From assembly GCF_001983165.1 (NCBI RefSeq), contig NZ_MNPU01000018.1, positions 1 to 64,000 of the forward strand: a stretch of DNA of 64,000 nt, given 5' to 3'. Numbering within the stretch: the first letter of the stretch is position 1; every line of letters starts with the position of its first letter. Shown one piece after another: positions 35,366 to 46,529 of this stretch. A program made the position numbers and the translations under genes. Source of the stretch: Pseudomonas gessardii (GTDB lineage Bacteria; Pseudomonadota; Gammaproteobacteria; Pseudomonadales; Pseudomonadaceae). The notes beneath the pieces were generated by a model, which was given only the letters and a program-made list of their open reading frames with translations, did no database searches and was not told the origin of the DNA.

Positions 35366-36713
35366 GAGTGGTCTCCTCGGGCAGGACATGGGCGACACTC
35401 AGGCGTTCGCGGGTGAAATAGGTGCGCGCGGCCTTCTGGATATCCTCGGGCGTCACGCTTTGCAGCTCGGCCAGCTCAGTGTCCATGAGCTTCCACGACA
35501 GGCCGACCGTTTCCAGGGAGCCAATGGCCGTGGCCTGGCTGGTGATGGAGTCGCGCTCGTAGACCACGCCGGCAATGACCTGGGCGCGAATACGCTCCAG
35601 TTCCTCGGCGGTCGGTGGCTTGGCCTTGAGTTCGTCCAGCAGGCGCCAGAGCCCGGCTTCGGCCTGGGCTACGGTTTTCTTCTTCTGCTGGTTGGGCGTG
35701 GCGCTCAAGGTGAACAGGCTGTCGCCACGGGTGTAGGCGTCGTAGTTGGTCGAGGCGCCGGACACCAGTTCTTCACCGCGCTCCAGCTGGCTCGGGATGC
35801 GTGCGCTGTAGCCGCCATCGAGCAGCGCCGAGATCAGGCGCAGGGCGTTGACCGAGCGCTTGTCTTCGGCGGTGGCCAGGCCCGGTACGTTGAAGCCGAG
35901 GATGACGCTCGGTAGCTGCGTCTGCACATGCATAGTCAGCAGGCGTTCGCCTGGTTCGGCCAGTTCCAGGGGCTTTTTCGCCGGTGGTACGTCACGCTTG
36001 GGGATCGGGCCGAAGTAGCGCTGGGCCAGGGTTTTCACCTCGTCCGGGGTCACGTCGCCGACCACCACCAGGGTGGCGTTGTTCGGCACGTACCAGGATT
36101 GGTACCAGTGGCGCAGTTCCTCGACCTTCATGCGGTCCAGGTCGGCCATCCAGCCGATGGTCGGCGTGTGGTAGCCGCTGGCCGGGTAGGCCATGGCCTT
36201 GAAGCGCTCGAAGGCCTTGGACATCGGGTTGTCATCGGTGCGCAGGCGGCGCTCTTCCTTGATCACTTCGATCTCGCGGCTGAACTCGTCGGCCGGCAGG
36301 CGCAGGGTGGCCATGCGGTCGGCTTCCAGCTCCAGGGCAACGCCCAGGCGGTCGCGGGCCAGCACTTGGTAGTAGGCGGTGTAGTCGTCGCTGGTGAAGG
36401 CGTTTTCTTCGGCGCCCAGGTCGCGCAGGATCAACGAGGCCTCGCCGGGGCCGGTCTTGGAACTGCCCTTGAACATCATGTGTTCCAGGGCGTGGGACAA
36501 ACCGGTCTGGCCAGGGGTTTCATAGCTGGAGCCGACCTTGTACCAGACCTGCGAGACCACCACCGGGGCACGATGGTCTTCGCGCACGACGACCTTGAGG
36601 CCGTTGTCCAGGGTGAATTCATGGGTGGGTTGTGGGTCGGCAGCCAAGGCTGAAAGGGGCAGACAAACTGTGCTGAGCAGCAGGCCTGCGGCGCGGCGGG
36701 CTAGAGCATTCAT
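35358..36713 (-). CDS. M16-family zinc metallopeptidase (catalytic partner)
   Basis: A 451-residue insulinase-family peptidase. Signal peptide MNALARRAAGLLLSTVCLPLSALA, then the inverted zinc motif HALEH within SHALEHMMFKGS and the downstream glutamate in LELEADRM. Periplasmic. First gene of the operon; the next gene encodes an M16 partner without the motif, so a heterodimer like other M16B pairs is likely. Substrate unknown. ftsY is divergent across a 341-bp gap. Confidence 0.9.
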   Translation of the reverse strand: MNALARRAAGLLLSTVCLPLSALAADPQPTHEFTLDNGLKVVVREDHRAPVVVSQVWYKVGSSYETPGQTGLSHALEHMMFKGSSKTGPGEASLILRDLGAEENAFTSDDYTAYYQVLARDRLGVALELEADRMATLRLPADEFSREIEVIKEERRLRTDDNPMSKAFERFKAMAYPASGYHTPTIGWMADLDRMKVEELRHWYQSWYVPNNATLVVVGDVTPDEVKTLAQRYFGPIPKRDVPPAKKPLELAEPGERLLTMHVQTQLPSVILGFNVPGLATAEDKRSVNALRLISALLDGGYSARIPSQLERGEELVSGASTNYDAYTRGDSLFTLSATPNQQKKKTVAQAEAGLWRLLDELKAKPPTAEELERIRAQVIAGVVYERDSITSQATAIGSLETVGLSWKLMDTELAELQSVTPEDIQKAARTYFTRERLSVAHVLPEETTHE

Positions 36714-37054
36714 TCGTTTTTAAACCTGTTGGGCTGCCCGCTTGGTCTTAGCGTCGGCGGGCGAGGAGGTGCTAGGATACTGATCCGTATTAGCGGCGGC
36801 CACTGCGGCGGTCATATCGTTTCGGATCCAGTCGTCGTGAAGATGGAATTATTCGTGGGTTTTCCCGATTTTCATCCGCTTTTCGCCGATTTTATCGCTT
36901 CAGTCCTATATTGAATCGATTTGTTGAGGCTGTATTCACGCCTCGCACAATGCTGCGCATGAACAAGCTGGCTAAAAAACAGTCTGTTGCGCATTGAATA
37001 TTATTTACCGAGGCGCCTCCTTGGCGCGTCGCTACCTTGAGATAGCCGTCCTCC
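36714..37054. other. 341-bp divergent intergenic region (M16 operon / ftsY)
   Basis: No supportable gene. It is more AT-rich than its flanks. A possible weak sigma-70 promoter for ftsY is TTGAAT-N16-TATTCA (36911-36938). ATAC-N6-GTAT (36778-36791) is a small inverted repeat on the M16 side. Unusually for this window it contains no REP element. Confidence 0.4.
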
Positions 37055-38445
<1,391 letters not shown>

Positions 38446-38449
<4 letters not shown>

Positions 38450-39117
38450 TTCGTTTTGAACAGGTGGGCAAGCGCTACGCCAACGGGCATGTCGGCTTGC
38501 ATGAGCTGAGTTTCCGGGTGCGCCGTGGCGAGTTTTTGTTTGTCACCGGTCATTCCGGCGCCGGCAAAAGTACCTTGCTGCGCTTGCTGCTGGCCATGGA
38601 GCGCCCCACTACCGGTAAATTGCTGCTGGCGGGCCAGGACCTGGCCACTATCAGCAATGCACAGATCCCGTTCCTGCGCCGGCAGATCGGCGTGGTGTTC
38701 CAGAACCACCAGTTGCTGTTCGATCGCACGGTGTTCAATAACATCGCCCTGCCATTGCAGATTCTCGGGCTGTCCAAGGCCGAGATCATCAAGCGTGTGG
38801 ATTCGGCCCTGGAGCGCGTGGCGCTGTCGGACAAGACCGACCTGTACCCCGGCGACCTGTCCACCGGCCAGCAACAGCGCGTCGGCATTGCCCGTGCCAT
38901 CGTCCATCGCCCGGCCTTGCTGCTGGCGGACGAACCCACCGGTAACCTCGACCCGCGCCTGGCCGCAGAAATCATGGGCGTGTTTGAAGACATCAACCGC
39001 CTGGGCACCAGCGTGCTGATTGCCAGTCACGACCTGGCATTGATCGCGCGCATGCGCCACCGCATGCTGACCTTGCAGCGCGGCCGCCTGATTGGTGATG
39101 GGGAGGCCGGCGTATGA
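38446..39117 (+). CDS. ftsE: Cell division ATP-binding protein FtsE
   Basis: ATPase of 223 residues that with FtsX controls periplasmic amidase activation at the septum. Walker A GHSGAGKST, signature LSTGQQQR, Walker B LLLADEPTGNLD and H-loop SHDLAL are intact. It overlaps ftsY and ftsX by 4 bp at each end, a tight operon. Length and N-terminus MIRFEQVGKRYANG are typical. Confidence 0.97.
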
Positions 39118-40136
39118 GTGCCACACGTAGCCCTAAAGTTTCCGAGCGCGTGGCGCCGAAAGCCGCCGACCCGCAACCGCAGAAAAAGAAACGCGACGAT
39201 GATGACGGCCCCGACTTCAGCACCTTGCTGCATGCCTGGGTCGAAAGCCATCGCGCCAGCCTGGTGGACAGCCTGCGCCGCCTGGGCAAGCAGCCGATTG
39301 GCAGCTTCTTCACCTGCCTGGTGATGGCCGTGGCGTTGAGCCTGCCGATGGGGTTGTCGTTGCTGCTTAATAATGTCGAGCGCCTGGGCGGTTCCTGGCA
39401 GCGCGCGGCGCAGATTTCCCTGTACCTGCAACTGGATGCCAGCGCTACCGAAGGCGAGGCCCTGCGCGAGCAGATCAAGAACCTGCCGGGCGTGGCGGAG
39501 GCCGAGTACATCAGCCGCGACCAGGCGCTGGAAGAGTTCCAGCAACAGTCCGGCCTGGGTGAGGCGCTCAAGGAGCTGCCGCAGAACCCGCTGCCGGGTG
39601 TGGTGCTGGTCACGCCCAATGAAATCGACAAGACGGCCCTTGAAGCATTAAGGCAAAAATTGGCTGAATTGCCCAAGGTACAGCAGGCGCAGCTTGATCT
39701 GGTGTGGGTCGAGCGTCTGGCGGCGATTCTCAAGCTGGGCGACCGGTTTGTCTTCGGCCTCACGGTGTTGCTGGTTTCTGCATTACTTTTGGTGATAGGC
39801 AATACCATTCGTCTTCATATTGAAAACCGCCGCACCGAGATAGAAGTGATTAAACTGGTCGGCGGCACAGACAGCTATGTGCGTCGTCCTTTTCTATATA
39901 TGGGCGCGCTTTATGGCTTCGGTGCGGGGATTCTGTCCTGGGGCGTATTGGCGTTTGGCCTGGATTGGCTGAACGACGCGGTAATCGGCCTGGCCGGTTT
40001 GTATGGCAGTGACTTTGCCCTGGCTGGCGTACCCGCTGCTGATGGTCTATCACTCTTGCTTGGCGCGGTGTTGTTGGGGTATATCGGTGCTTGGATTGCG
40101 GTCGCACGGCATCTACGTGAGCTGGCGCCGAAGTAG
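39114..40136 (+). CDS. ftsX: Cell division protein FtsX
   Basis: Inner-membrane partner of FtsE, 340 residues. A charged cytoplasmic N-terminal extension of about 55 residues (PQPQKKKRDDDDGPDF) precedes the first membrane segment (IGSFFTCLVMAVALSLPMGL), a periplasmic loop of ~130 residues that would contact the amidase activator, and three further membrane segments from about residue 205. The N-terminal extension is longer than in E. coli. Ends the ftsYEX operon, 129 bp before rpoH. Confidence 0.95.
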   Translation: MSATRSPKVSERVAPKAADPQPQKKKRDDDDGPDFSTLLHAWVESHRASLVDSLRRLGKQPIGSFFTCLVMAVALSLPMGLSLLLNNVERLGGSWQRAAQISLYLQLDASATEGEALREQIKNLPGVAEAEYISRDQALEEFQQQSGLGEALKELPQNPLPGVVLVTPNEIDKTALEALRQKLAELPKVQQAQLDLVWVERLAAILKLGDRFVFGLTVLLVSALLLVIGNTIRLHIENRRTEIEVIKLVGGTDSYVRRPFLYMGALYGFGAGILSWGVLAFGLDWLNDAVIGLAGLYGSDFALAGVPAADGLSLLLGAVLLGYIGAWIAVARHLRELAPK

Positions 40137-40189
40137 TTAATGTCAGATTAATGTGGTTTCGTTTGTATTGACCGTATCAGTGGTTTAGG

Positions 40190-40216
40190 GAACTTGTCCT
40201 ACGGTTCCCGGTCAAT
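40190..40216 (+). promoter_or_regulatory. Candidate AlgU/RpoE-type promoter of rpoH
   Basis: GGAACTT (40189-40195) followed after 16 bp by TCAAT (40212-40216) resembles the extracytoplasmic-stress sigma consensus (GAACTT, N16-17, TCtgA). It lies about 50-75 bases upstream of the rpoH start. GGGAAC and GTTCCC (40188-40209) also form an inverted repeat overlapping it. An AlgU-dependent rpoH promoter is known in P. aeruginosa. Confidence 0.6.
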
Positions 40217-40265
40217 TTTCGCAGTGCTGAACTGCACGAGTTATGTGAGTCGGAGGTTTTTTCGT

Positions 40266-41120
40266 ATGACCACTTCTTTGCAACCTGCTTATGCTCTGGT
40301 CCCAGGCGCGAACCTGGAAGCCTATGTGCACACGGTCAACAGCATTCCTTTGCTGACGCCCGAGCAGGAGCGTGAACTGGCCGAGAGTCTCTACTATGAG
40401 CAGGATTTGGGGGCGGCTCGGCAGATGGTGCTCGCCCACCTGCGTTTTGTCGTACATATCGCCCGTAGCTATAGCGGCTACGGCCTGGCCCAGGCTGACC
40501 TGATCCAGGAAGGTAACGTCGGCCTGATGAAGGCGGTGAAACGTTTCAACCCGGAAATGGGTGTGCGCCTGGTATCGTTCGCCGTGCACTGGATCAAGGC
40601 GGAAATCCACGAGTTCATCCTGCGCAACTGGCGCATCGTGAAAGTGGCGACCACCAAGGCCCAGCGCAAGCTGTTCTTCAACCTGCGCAGCCAGAAGAAA
40701 CGCCTGGCGTGGCTGAACAACGAGGAAGTCCACCGTGTGGCCGAAAGCCTCGGCGTGGAGCCCCGGGAAGTGCGCGAGATGGAAAGTCGCCTGACCGGCC
40801 ATGACATGGCCTTCGACCCGGCCGCCGAAGCGGACGACGACAGTGCCTTCCAATCGCCGGCCAACTACCTGGAAGACCACCGGTACGACCCGGCGCGTCA
40901 ACTGGAAGATGCCGATTGGAGCGACAACTCCAACCACAACCTGCACGAAGCACTGGAAGTGCTGGACGACCGCAGCCGTGACATCCTCTACCAGCGCTGG
41001 CTGGCAGAAGAAAAAGCCACGCTGCACGACCTGGCGCAAAAGTACAACGTGTCGGCCGAGCGCATTCGTCAGCTTGAGAAGAGCGCGATGAATAAGCTGA
41101 AACTGTCGATCGCCGCCTAA
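40266..41120 (+). CDS. rpoH: Heat-shock sigma factor RpoH (sigma-32)
   Basis: Sigma-32 of 284 residues directing RNA polymerase to heat-shock promoters. Start [20 protein letters not shown] at 40266, preceded by GAGTCGGAGG. Region 2 shows [23 protein letters not shown]; the RpoH box QRKLFFNLR, specific to this subfamily, follows; region 4 ends with [15 protein letters not shown]. Monocistronic with a candidate stress promoter upstream and a strong terminator downstream. A temperature-sensing 5' structure is possible but not demonstrable by eye. Confidence 0.97.
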   Translation: MTTSLQPAYALVPGANLEAYVHTVNSIPLLTPEQERELAESLYYEQDLGAARQMVLAHLRFVVHIARSYSGYGLAQADLIQEGNVGLMKAVKRFNPEMGVRLVSFAVHWIKAEIHEFILRNWRIVKVATTKAQRKLFFNLRSQKKRLAWLNNEEVHRVAESLGVEPREVREMESRLTGHDMAFDPAAEADDDSAFQSPANYLEDHRYDPARQLEDADWSDNSNHNLHEALEVLDDRSRDILYQRWLAEEKATLHDLAQKYNVSAERIRQLEKSAMNKLKLSIAA

Positions 41121-41136
41121 TACGCAGCGAACGAGC

Positions 41137-41172
41137 AAAAAAATGCCCCGATCGAGAGACCGGGGCATTTTT
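41137..41172. terminator. Bidirectional intrinsic terminator (rpoH / mtgA)
   Basis: ATGCCCCG (41143-41150) pairs with CGGGGCAT (41161-41168), flanked by A7 on the left and T5 on the right. It serves rpoH and, from the other strand, the convergent mtgA. Confidence 0.93.
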
Positions 41173-41190
41173 GTTCGTGCCTGAAAACCT

Positions 41191-41206
41191 CAAGCCAGCC
41201 CCCACA
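41191..41206. repeat. Degenerate REP half
   Basis: CAAGCCAGCCCCCACA resembles one REP arm with a T-to-C change; no inverted partner follows. Probably a relic between rpoH and mtgA. Confidence 0.5.
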
Positions 41207-41220
41207 GGTTCTGTGGTGGG

Positions 41221-41943
41221 TCAGTTGGCCCATGGCGCCTGGCGCGTGTTGTCCAGTGCGTTCAAATAGCCTGCGCCCCCCAACTGCCCCATCTGCTGGC
41301 GAATCCACGCCGCCCGCCGTGCCACATACGCCGTTGGATGGCTGGCACTCCACACCCGTGGATTGGGCAGGACAGCGGCCAGGTAGCTGGCCTGCTGGCG
41401 CGAAAGCCCCTTGGCACTCACCCCAAAATGATGCCGCGCCGCCGCCTCTGCGCCAAACACCCCTTCATCCCATTCCACGCTGTTGAGGTACACCTCAAGG
41501 ATCCGCTGCTTGGGCCAGAGGATTTCGATCAGCCCGGTAAACCAGGCCTCCAGGCCCTTGCGCACATAGCTGCGGCCGGCCCATAAAAACAGGTTCTTCG
41601 ACACCTGCTGGCTCAGCGTACTGGCGCCGCGAATCGAACCGCCGCGCTCGTTATGCAGCAGGGCGGCCTGGATCGCACCAAAGTCAAAGCCCCAATGCTG
41701 CGGGAAACGCTGGTCCTCACCGGCCATCACCGCCACTTTCAGGTCATCGGCGATCTCATCCCACGGCACCCAGGTGCGTTGCAGGTCGATGGGCTCGCCG
41801 TCGACCCAGGATTCGATCTTGCGCTCGATCATCAGCGCAGTGAACGGTGGTGGCACGACACGAAACAGCAGCACCAGCAAAACACTGCCGATGACAAACC
41901 ATTTCACGACTTTGAGAAAACGACTGAAGAGGACACGCAGCAT
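41221..41943 (-). CDS. mtgA: Monofunctional peptidoglycan transglycosylase
   Basis: Polymerises lipid II into glycan strands. The 240-residue product has one N-terminal membrane anchor (VVKWFVIGSVLLVLLFRVV) and the GT51 motifs: catalytic glutamate in MAGEDQRFPQHWGFD, then RGASTLSQQVSKNLFLW and RKGLEAWFTGLIE and KQRILEVYLNSVEWDEGVFG. Length typical. Convergent with rpoH, divergent from the DUF423 gene. Confidence 0.95.
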   Translation of the reverse strand: MLRVLFSRFLKVVKWFVIGSVLLVLLFRVVPPPFTALMIERKIESWVDGEPIDLQRTWVPWDEIADDLKVAVMAGEDQRFPQHWGFDFGAIQAALLHNERGGSIRGASTLSQQVSKNLFLWAGRSYVRKGLEAWFTGLIEILWPKQRILEVYLNSVEWDEGVFGAEAAARHHFGVSAKGLSRQQASYLAAVLPNPRVWSASHPTAYVARRAAWIRQQMGQLGGAGYLNALDNTRQAPWAN

Positions 41944-42017
41944 AGAGATGGCTTGGCCGAACCCGTTGAGCGGGCCATTATACAGACCCGGCCCTTTGAG
42001 TCTGACTGGAGTTCCCC

Positions 42018-42398
42018 ATGCTGCGTGGCTTTCTGATGTTGGCGGCCTTTTTCGGCTTTACCGGTGTTGCCCTCGGCGCGTTCGCCGCCCATGGCCTGAA
42101 AAAAAGCCTGACGGCTGAATACCTGGCGATATTCCACACCGGCGTGACCTACCAACTGGTGCACGCCCTGGCGTTGTTTGGCGTGGCCTTGCTGGCCGCG
42201 CATGTGCCCGGGCGCCTGGTGCTCTGGGCCGGTGTGTCGTTCAGCATCGGCATCTTGTTGTTCTCCGGCAGCCTGTACCTGCTGACCACCATTGGCATCG
42301 GCAAACTGGGGATCATCACGCCGTTTGGCGGCCTGGCGTTCCTGATTGGCTGGCTGTGCCTGGGGCTCGCCGCCTGGCGCCTGCAACTGACCGCCTGA
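42018..42398 (+). CDS. DUF423 family membrane protein (YgdD-like)
   Basis: A 126-residue small inner-membrane protein with four hydrophobic segments. FAAHGLKKSLTAEYLAIFHTGVTYQLVHALAL is characteristic of DUF423. GACTGGAG lies upstream of the ATG. Function unknown. thiS begins 71 bp downstream on the same strand. Confidence 0.9.
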   Translation: MLRGFLMLAAFFGFTGVALGAFAAHGLKKSLTAEYLAIFHTGVTYQLVHALALFGVALLAAHVPGRLVLWAGVSFSIGILLFSGSLYLLTTIGIGKLGIITPFGGLAFLIGWLCLGLAAWRLQLTA

Positions 42399-42469
42399 CG
42401 CTTGTAGCTGACCTTCAGGTCACGATCAGGCTAGAATACTGGCCCCTAAAAACGATGGCGGCCCGTGGC

Positions 42470-42670
42470 ATGCGCATTCAATTGAACGGCGAATCCTATG
42501 AACTGCCCGACGGTGAAACCGTCGCGGCCCTGCTGACCCGTCTGGAACTGACCGGACGTCGCGTCGCAGTGGAGCTCAACCAGGATATCGTCCCGCGTAG
42601 CCTGCACACCGAAACCGCCCTCACCGAAGGCGATCAGGTTGAAGTGGTCCACGCCATCGGCGGCGGCTAG
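42470..42670 (+). CDS. thiS: Sulfur carrier protein ThiS
   Basis: A 66-residue ubiquitin-like sulfur carrier for thiazole synthesis. [22 protein letters not shown] opens the fold and the C-terminus ends HAIGGG, the Gly-Gly tail that is thiocarboxylated. The start at 42470 matches the family; the open frame runs further upstream without similarity. thiG follows 55 bp later. No TPP riboswitch structure was recognised upstream. Confidence 0.95.
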   Translation: MRIQLNGESYELPDGETVAALLTRLELTGRRVAVELNQDIVPRSLHTETALTEGDQVEVVHAIGGG

Positions 42671-42725
42671 CCCTGGGGTAACTACCCGAATTCTGCAGAA
42701 CCTCACCCCTACTCGAGGATTTCCC

Positions 42726-43520
42726 ATGAGCATCGTTCGTAGCGACAAGCCCTTCGTCCTGGCCGGTCGTACCTACCAGTCGCGTTTGCTGGTAGGCACC
42801 GGCAAGTACCGCGACATGGAAGAAACCCGCCTGGCTATCGAAGCCTCGGGCGCCGAAATCGTGACGGTGGCCGTGCGCCGCACCAATATCGGCCAGAACC
42901 CGGGCGAACCGAACCTGCTGGATATCCTGCCGCCGGACCGCTACACCATCCTGCCCAACACCGCCGGTTGCTACGATGCCATCGAAGCCGTGCGCACCTG
43001 CCGCCTGGCCCGTGAACTGCTCGACGGCCACAACCTGGTGAAGCTGGAAGTGCTGGCGGACCAGAAAACCCTGTTCCCCAACGTGATCGAAACCCTCAAG
43101 GCCGCCGAGACCCTGGTCAAGGAAGGTTTCGACGTGATGGTCTACACCAGCGATGACCCGATCATCGCCCGCCAACTGGCCGAAATCGGCTGCATCGCCG
43201 TTATGCCGCTGGCCGGCCTGATCGGCACGGGCCTGGGGATCTGCAACCCGTACAACCTGCAGATCATCCTCGAAGAAGCCAAGATCCCGGTGCTGGTGGA
43301 TGCCGGCGTCGGCACCGCGTCCGATGCCACCATCGCCATGGAGCTGGGCTGCGAAGCGGTGCTGATGAACTCGGCCATCGCCAACGCGCAACAGCCGATC
43401 ATGATGGCCGAAGCCATGAAACACGCGATTGTCGCCGGCCGCCTGGCGTACCTCGCCGGGCGTATGCCGAAAAAACTCTATGCCAGCGCCTCCTCGCCGC
43501 TGGATGGTCTGATCAAGTAA
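42726..43520 (+). CDS. thiG: Thiazole synthase
   Basis: A 264-residue TIM-barrel enzyme that builds thiazole phosphate from DXP, dehydroglycine and ThiS-thiocarboxylate. The Schiff-base lysine lies in [10 protein letters not shown], with [12 protein letters not shown] upstream and [21 protein letters not shown] downstream for phosphate binding. ATG at 42726 follows GAGGATTTCCC. Middle gene of thiS-thiG-trmB. Confidence 0.96.
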   Translation: MSIVRSDKPFVLAGRTYQSRLLVGTGKYRDMEETRLAIEASGAEIVTVAVRRTNIGQNPGEPNLLDILPPDRYTILPNTAGCYDAIEAVRTCRLARELLDGHNLVKLEVLADQKTLFPNVIETLKAAETLVKEGFDVMVYTSDDPIIARQLAEIGCIAVMPLAGLIGTGLGICNPYNLQIILEEAKIPVLVDAGVGTASDATIAMELGCEAVLMNSAIANAQQPIMMAEAMKHAIVAGRLAYLAGRMPKKLYASASSPLDGLIK

Positions 43521-43529
43521 GAGCCATTG

Positions 43530-44255
43530 ATGACTGAATCAAACGAAACGCCGAACCCCGTGGAAGAAGGCGACGAGTCCAAGCACCGCCGCATCAAGAG
43601 CTTTGTGATGCGTGCCGGGCGCATGACCGAAGGCCAGCAAAAAGGCCTGGACCAGGGCGCGCCGCTGTTCGTCCTGCCCCTGGCCGATGCGCCGGTGGAC
43701 TTCGACCAGGTGTTTGGCCGTTCGGCCCCGCGCTCCCTGGAAATCGGCTTTGGCATGGGTCATTCCCTGCTGGAAATGGCCGCCGCGTCGCCCGAGCAAG
43801 ACTTTATCGGTGTGGAAGTACACCGTCCGGGCGTGGGCGCGCTGCTTAACGGCGTGCTGACCCAGGGCCTGAAAAACCTGCGGGTCTATGACTGCGACGC
43901 GATCGAAGTGCTTAACCGCTGCATCGCCGACAACAGCCTCGACCGCCTGATGCTGTTTTTCCCGGACCCATGGCACAAGAGTCGTCACCACAAGCGCCGT
44001 ATCGTTCAGGCGTCCTTTGCGGAGCTGGTGCGCAGCAAGCTGAAAGTGGGCGGCATCCTGCATATGGCCACCGACTGGGAACCGTATGCGCAGTACATGC
44101 TGGAAGTGATGAACGTCGCCCCTGGCTACCGCAACCTGGCGGCAGACGGCCAGTGCGTGCCACGCCCGGCCGAGCGCCCGATCACCAAGTTCGAGCGCCG
44201 TGGCGAGCGGTTGGGGCATGGGGTGTGGGATTTGAAGTTTGAAAAGCTGGCTTGA
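43530..44255 (+). CDS. trmB: tRNA (guanine-N7-)-methyltransferase
   Basis: Methylates G46 of tRNAs. The 241-residue product contains the SAM motif [16 protein letters not shown], the [11 protein letters not shown] strand and the substrate motif [22 protein letters not shown] choose ATG 43530 over an in-frame TTG just before it. Nine bp downstream of thiG, probably co-transcribed. Convergent with the DUF3392 gene; a REPIN with long perfect arms is between them. Confidence 0.96.
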   Translation: MTESNETPNPVEEGDESKHRRIKSFVMRAGRMTEGQQKGLDQGAPLFVLPLADAPVDFDQVFGRSAPRSLEIGFGMGHSLLEMAAASPEQDFIGVEVHRPGVGALLNGVLTQGLKNLRVYDCDAIEVLNRCIADNSLDRLMLFFPDPWHKSRHHKRRIVQASFAELVRSKLKVGGILHMATDWEPYAQYMLEVMNVAPGYRNLAADGQCVPRPAERPITKFERRGERLGHGVWDLKFEKLA

Positions 44256-44280
44256 TCAGCTAGACGACTGAAATGCGATC

Positions 44281-44373
44281 AACTGTGGGAGCTGGCTTGC
44301 CTGCGATAGCATCACTTCGGTATCACTGATACACCGAGGTGATGCTATCGCAGGCAAGCCAGCTCCCACAGTT
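44281..44373. repeat. REPIN with perfect 35-bp arms
   Basis: 44281-44315 and 44339-44373 are exact inverted copies of 35 bases, from AACTGTGGGAGCTGGCTTGC inward to ATCAC, with a 23-base centre that is itself partly palindromic. It lies between convergent trmB and the DUF3392 gene. Confidence 0.96.
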
Positions 44374-44393
44374 GTTTTGCGGTGGGCTTTGAG

Positions 44394-44717
44394 TCAGCGA
44401 CGGTCGGCAACCACGCCAATCAACACCAGCACCACCAACAGCACCGGTGCCAGGCTGTAGTTATTGAACTGGCTCAACCCCCGCACAATCCACGGCGTGG
44501 CGTAGATCAGCGCAGCACCGCTGCCGATCATGCACAGCAGGGCCATCAGTGGCACACGCAAGGCGCCGGCGATGTTGCCCAGGCGCGCTTCGACCCAGCC
44601 CTTGATATCGGCGCCGAACAGCACCAATAGGCAGCCTACCAGCGCCAGGGAGATTTCCGACAGGTTGCTACGGCTCCAGCGGGATACGGTGGCGAGCAGG
44701 TCGAGTACCAGATCCAT
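44394..44717 (-). CDS. DUF3392 family membrane protein
   Basis: A 107-residue inner-membrane protein with three hydrophobic segments (IS LALVGCLLVLFGA, VPLMALLCMIGSGAALIYA, LAPVLLVVLVLIGVVA). Family known mainly from pseudomonads and relatives; function unknown. Directly downstream of hemW (19 bp) on the same strand, likely the end of the metX-to-hemW transcript. Confidence 0.85.
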   Translation of the reverse strand: MDLVLDLLATVSRWSRSNLSEISLALVGCLLVLFGADIKGWVEARLGNIAGALRVPLMALLCMIGSGAALIYATPWIVRGLSQFNNYSLAPVLLVVLVLIGVVADRR

Positions 44718-44736
44718 TCGATTTCCTTAAGAGCGA

Positions 44737-45939
44737 TCAGCTCAAAAACTTCTGCAGCAGGTCATTGAGAAAGAGTTGCCCACGGTCCGTGGCCGCCAGG
44801 CGTGACGGTTCGACCTGCAATAAGCCACTTTGTTCTGCCTCGCGACGGGCCTCGTTGAGGCTGGCCAGGTCCAGGCCAGTGCGTTCGGCGTAAAGCCTGG
44901 CTTCAACGCCGTCGGTAAGGCGCAGGGCGTTCATCAGGAACTCGAAAGGCAATTCTTCGTTGGTCAGCTCTTTCATGCCTGCCTGAAAGCTTTTGGCCGG
45001 GTTGAGGTAGTCCTTCGGTGCGCGGGTCTTCCAGGTGCGCACGATGCGCCCGTCTGGATGACTGAGCTTGCCGTGGGCACCGGCGCCAATGCCGATAAAG
45101 TCGCCAAAGCTCCAGTAATTGAGGTTATGCCGTGCAGGTCGGCCCGGTTGGGCGTAGGCCGAGACTTCATATTGCGCGTAGCCGTGTTCGGCGAGCAGGG
45201 CCTGGCCGGCTTCCTGGATATCCCACAGGGTGTCGTCTTCTGGCAGCGTCGGCGGCTGGTTCCAGAACACGGTGTTGGGTTCCAGGGTCAGTTGGTACCA
45301 CGACAGATGGGTCGGCTTGAGGGCGATGGCCTGGCGCAGGTCGCTCAAGGCATCGTCCAGGGATTGATCAGGCAAACCGTGCATCAGGTCCAGGTTGAAG
45401 TTATCGAACCCGGCCTGGCGTGCCATGCCGGCGGCGCGTACGGCTTCGTCGCCGTTGTGGATGCGGCCCAAGGCCTGGAGCTTTTCCTGTTGGAAGCTCT
45501 GGATGCCGATGGACAGGCGATTGATCCCCAGCTTGCGGTAGGCGACGAACTTCTCTTGCTCGAAGGTGCCGGGGTTGGCTTCCAGGGTGATCTCGATGTC
45601 GCGGGCAAACGGGATGCGTTGTTCCACGCCTTCCAGCAACCGGCCCAGCGCGGCCGCACTGAACAGGCTGGGCGTGCCGCCGCCAAAGAAGATCGAACTC
45701 AACTCGCGGCCATACACCGCGTGCAGGTCCTGGTCCAGGTCCGCCAGCAACGCGTCGACATACTCTTGTTCCGGCAGCACCTGGCTGGCGGTGTGGGAGT
45801 TGAAGTCGCAATAGGGGCATTTGCGCACGCACCACGGGATATGGATATACAGCGCCAGGGGCGGCAGCACCGGCAGGGCCGCCCGAGGTGTTTGCGCGCC
45901 ACCGTGGATCAGTGGCAGCGCGGAGGTGTCCTGGGTCAT
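44737..45939 (-). CDS. hemW: Radical SAM heme chaperone HemW
   Basis: A 400-residue radical SAM protein of the HemW (former HemN-like) group, a heme-binding chaperone rather than a coproporphyrinogen oxidase. The cluster motif is [19 protein letters not shown] and the C-terminal HemN domain ([15 protein letters not shown]) follow. I start it at 45939 (MTQDTSALP), which overlaps the rdgB stop by 4 bp; the open frame continues upstream antisense-free but would absorb rdgB sequence. Confidence 0.93.
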   Translation of the reverse strand: MTQDTSALPLIHGGAQTPRAALPVLPPLALYIHIPWCVRKCPYCDFNSHTASQVLPEQEYVDALLADLDQDLHAVYGRELSSIFFGGGTPSLFSAAALGRLLEGVEQRIPFARDIEITLEANPGTFEQEKFVAYRKLGINRLSIGIQSFQQEKLQALGRIHNGDEAVRAAGMARQAGFDNFNLDLMHGLPDQSLDDALSDLRQAIALKPTHLSWYQLTLEPNTVFWNQPPTLPEDDTLWDIQEAGQALLAEHGYAQYEVSAYAQPGRPARHNLNYWSFGDFIGIGAGAHGKLSHPDGRIVRTWKTRAPKDYLNPAKSFQAGMKELTNEELPFEFLMNALRLTDGVEARLYAERTGLDLASLNEARREAEQSGLLQVEPSRLAATDRGQLFLNDLLQKFLS

Positions 45940-46529
45940 TGCAAACCCAGACGTTGGCGCAGCAAAGCCATGGCGCGGGCGCGGTGGCTGATCTGGTTCT
46001 TGTCGGCCGGGCTCAGTTCGGCGCTGGACACATTGCGCTCCGGCACCCAGAACAGCGGGTCGTAGCCAAACCCGTGCTCGCCGCTGGCGGCATGCAGGAT
46101 GCGCCCGTGCCACAGGCCTTCGCAGAGGATCGGCAGCGGGTCGTCGGCATGCCTTACCAGCGCCAGCACGCACACAAACTGCGCGCCGCGCATCGCGTCC
46201 GGCACGTCTTTGAGGGCGTCCAGCAGCTTGGCGTTGTTCGCCGCGTCGCCTTTGCCGTCGGCATAGCGCGCCGAGTAGATGCCAGGAGCGCCGCCGAGGA
46301 AGTCCACGGCCAGGCCCGAATCGTCGGCCAATGCCGGCAGGCCGGAAATGCGCGCGGCATTGCGGGCCTTGAGGATGGCGTTCTCGACGAACGACAGGCC
46401 GGTCTCTTCCGGCTCCACCTGGCTGAACTCGCCAATCGAGCGCAATTGCACCGATTCGCCGAGCATGGCCTGGAGTTCCTTGAGTTTGCCGGCGTTATGG
46501 CTGGCCAGTACGAGTTGTGTCAGGTTCAT
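45936..46529 (-). CDS. rdgB: XTP/dITP diphosphatase (RdgB/HAM1)
   Basis: House-cleaning pyrophosphatase of 197 residues hydrolysing non-canonical purine triphosphates. [18 protein letters not shown] and [27 protein letters not shown] are the family motifs, with [11 protein letters not shown] and SHRARAM near the C-terminus. Its start is shared with the stop of the DUF4426 gene (46529), and it overlaps hemW by 4 bp. Confidence 0.96.
   Translation of the reverse strand: MNLTQLVLASHNAGKLKELQAMLGESVQLRSIGEFSQVEPEETGLSFVENAILKARNAARISGLPALADDSGLAVDFLGGAPGIYSARYADGKGDAANNAKLLDALKDVPDAMRGAQFVCVLALVRHADDPLPILCEGLWHGRILHAASGEHGFGYDPLFWVPERNVSSAELSPADKNQISHRARAMALLRQRLGLQ

Noticed and set aside
40266..40330. 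RNA thermometer at the rpoH start like that of E. coli
   Set aside because: Some pairing can be drawn by eye but not a convincing structure masking the start site; needs folding calculation.
42399..42469. Possible TPP riboswitch before thiS
   Set aside because: The gap is only 71 bases and I could not find the conserved THI-box segments.
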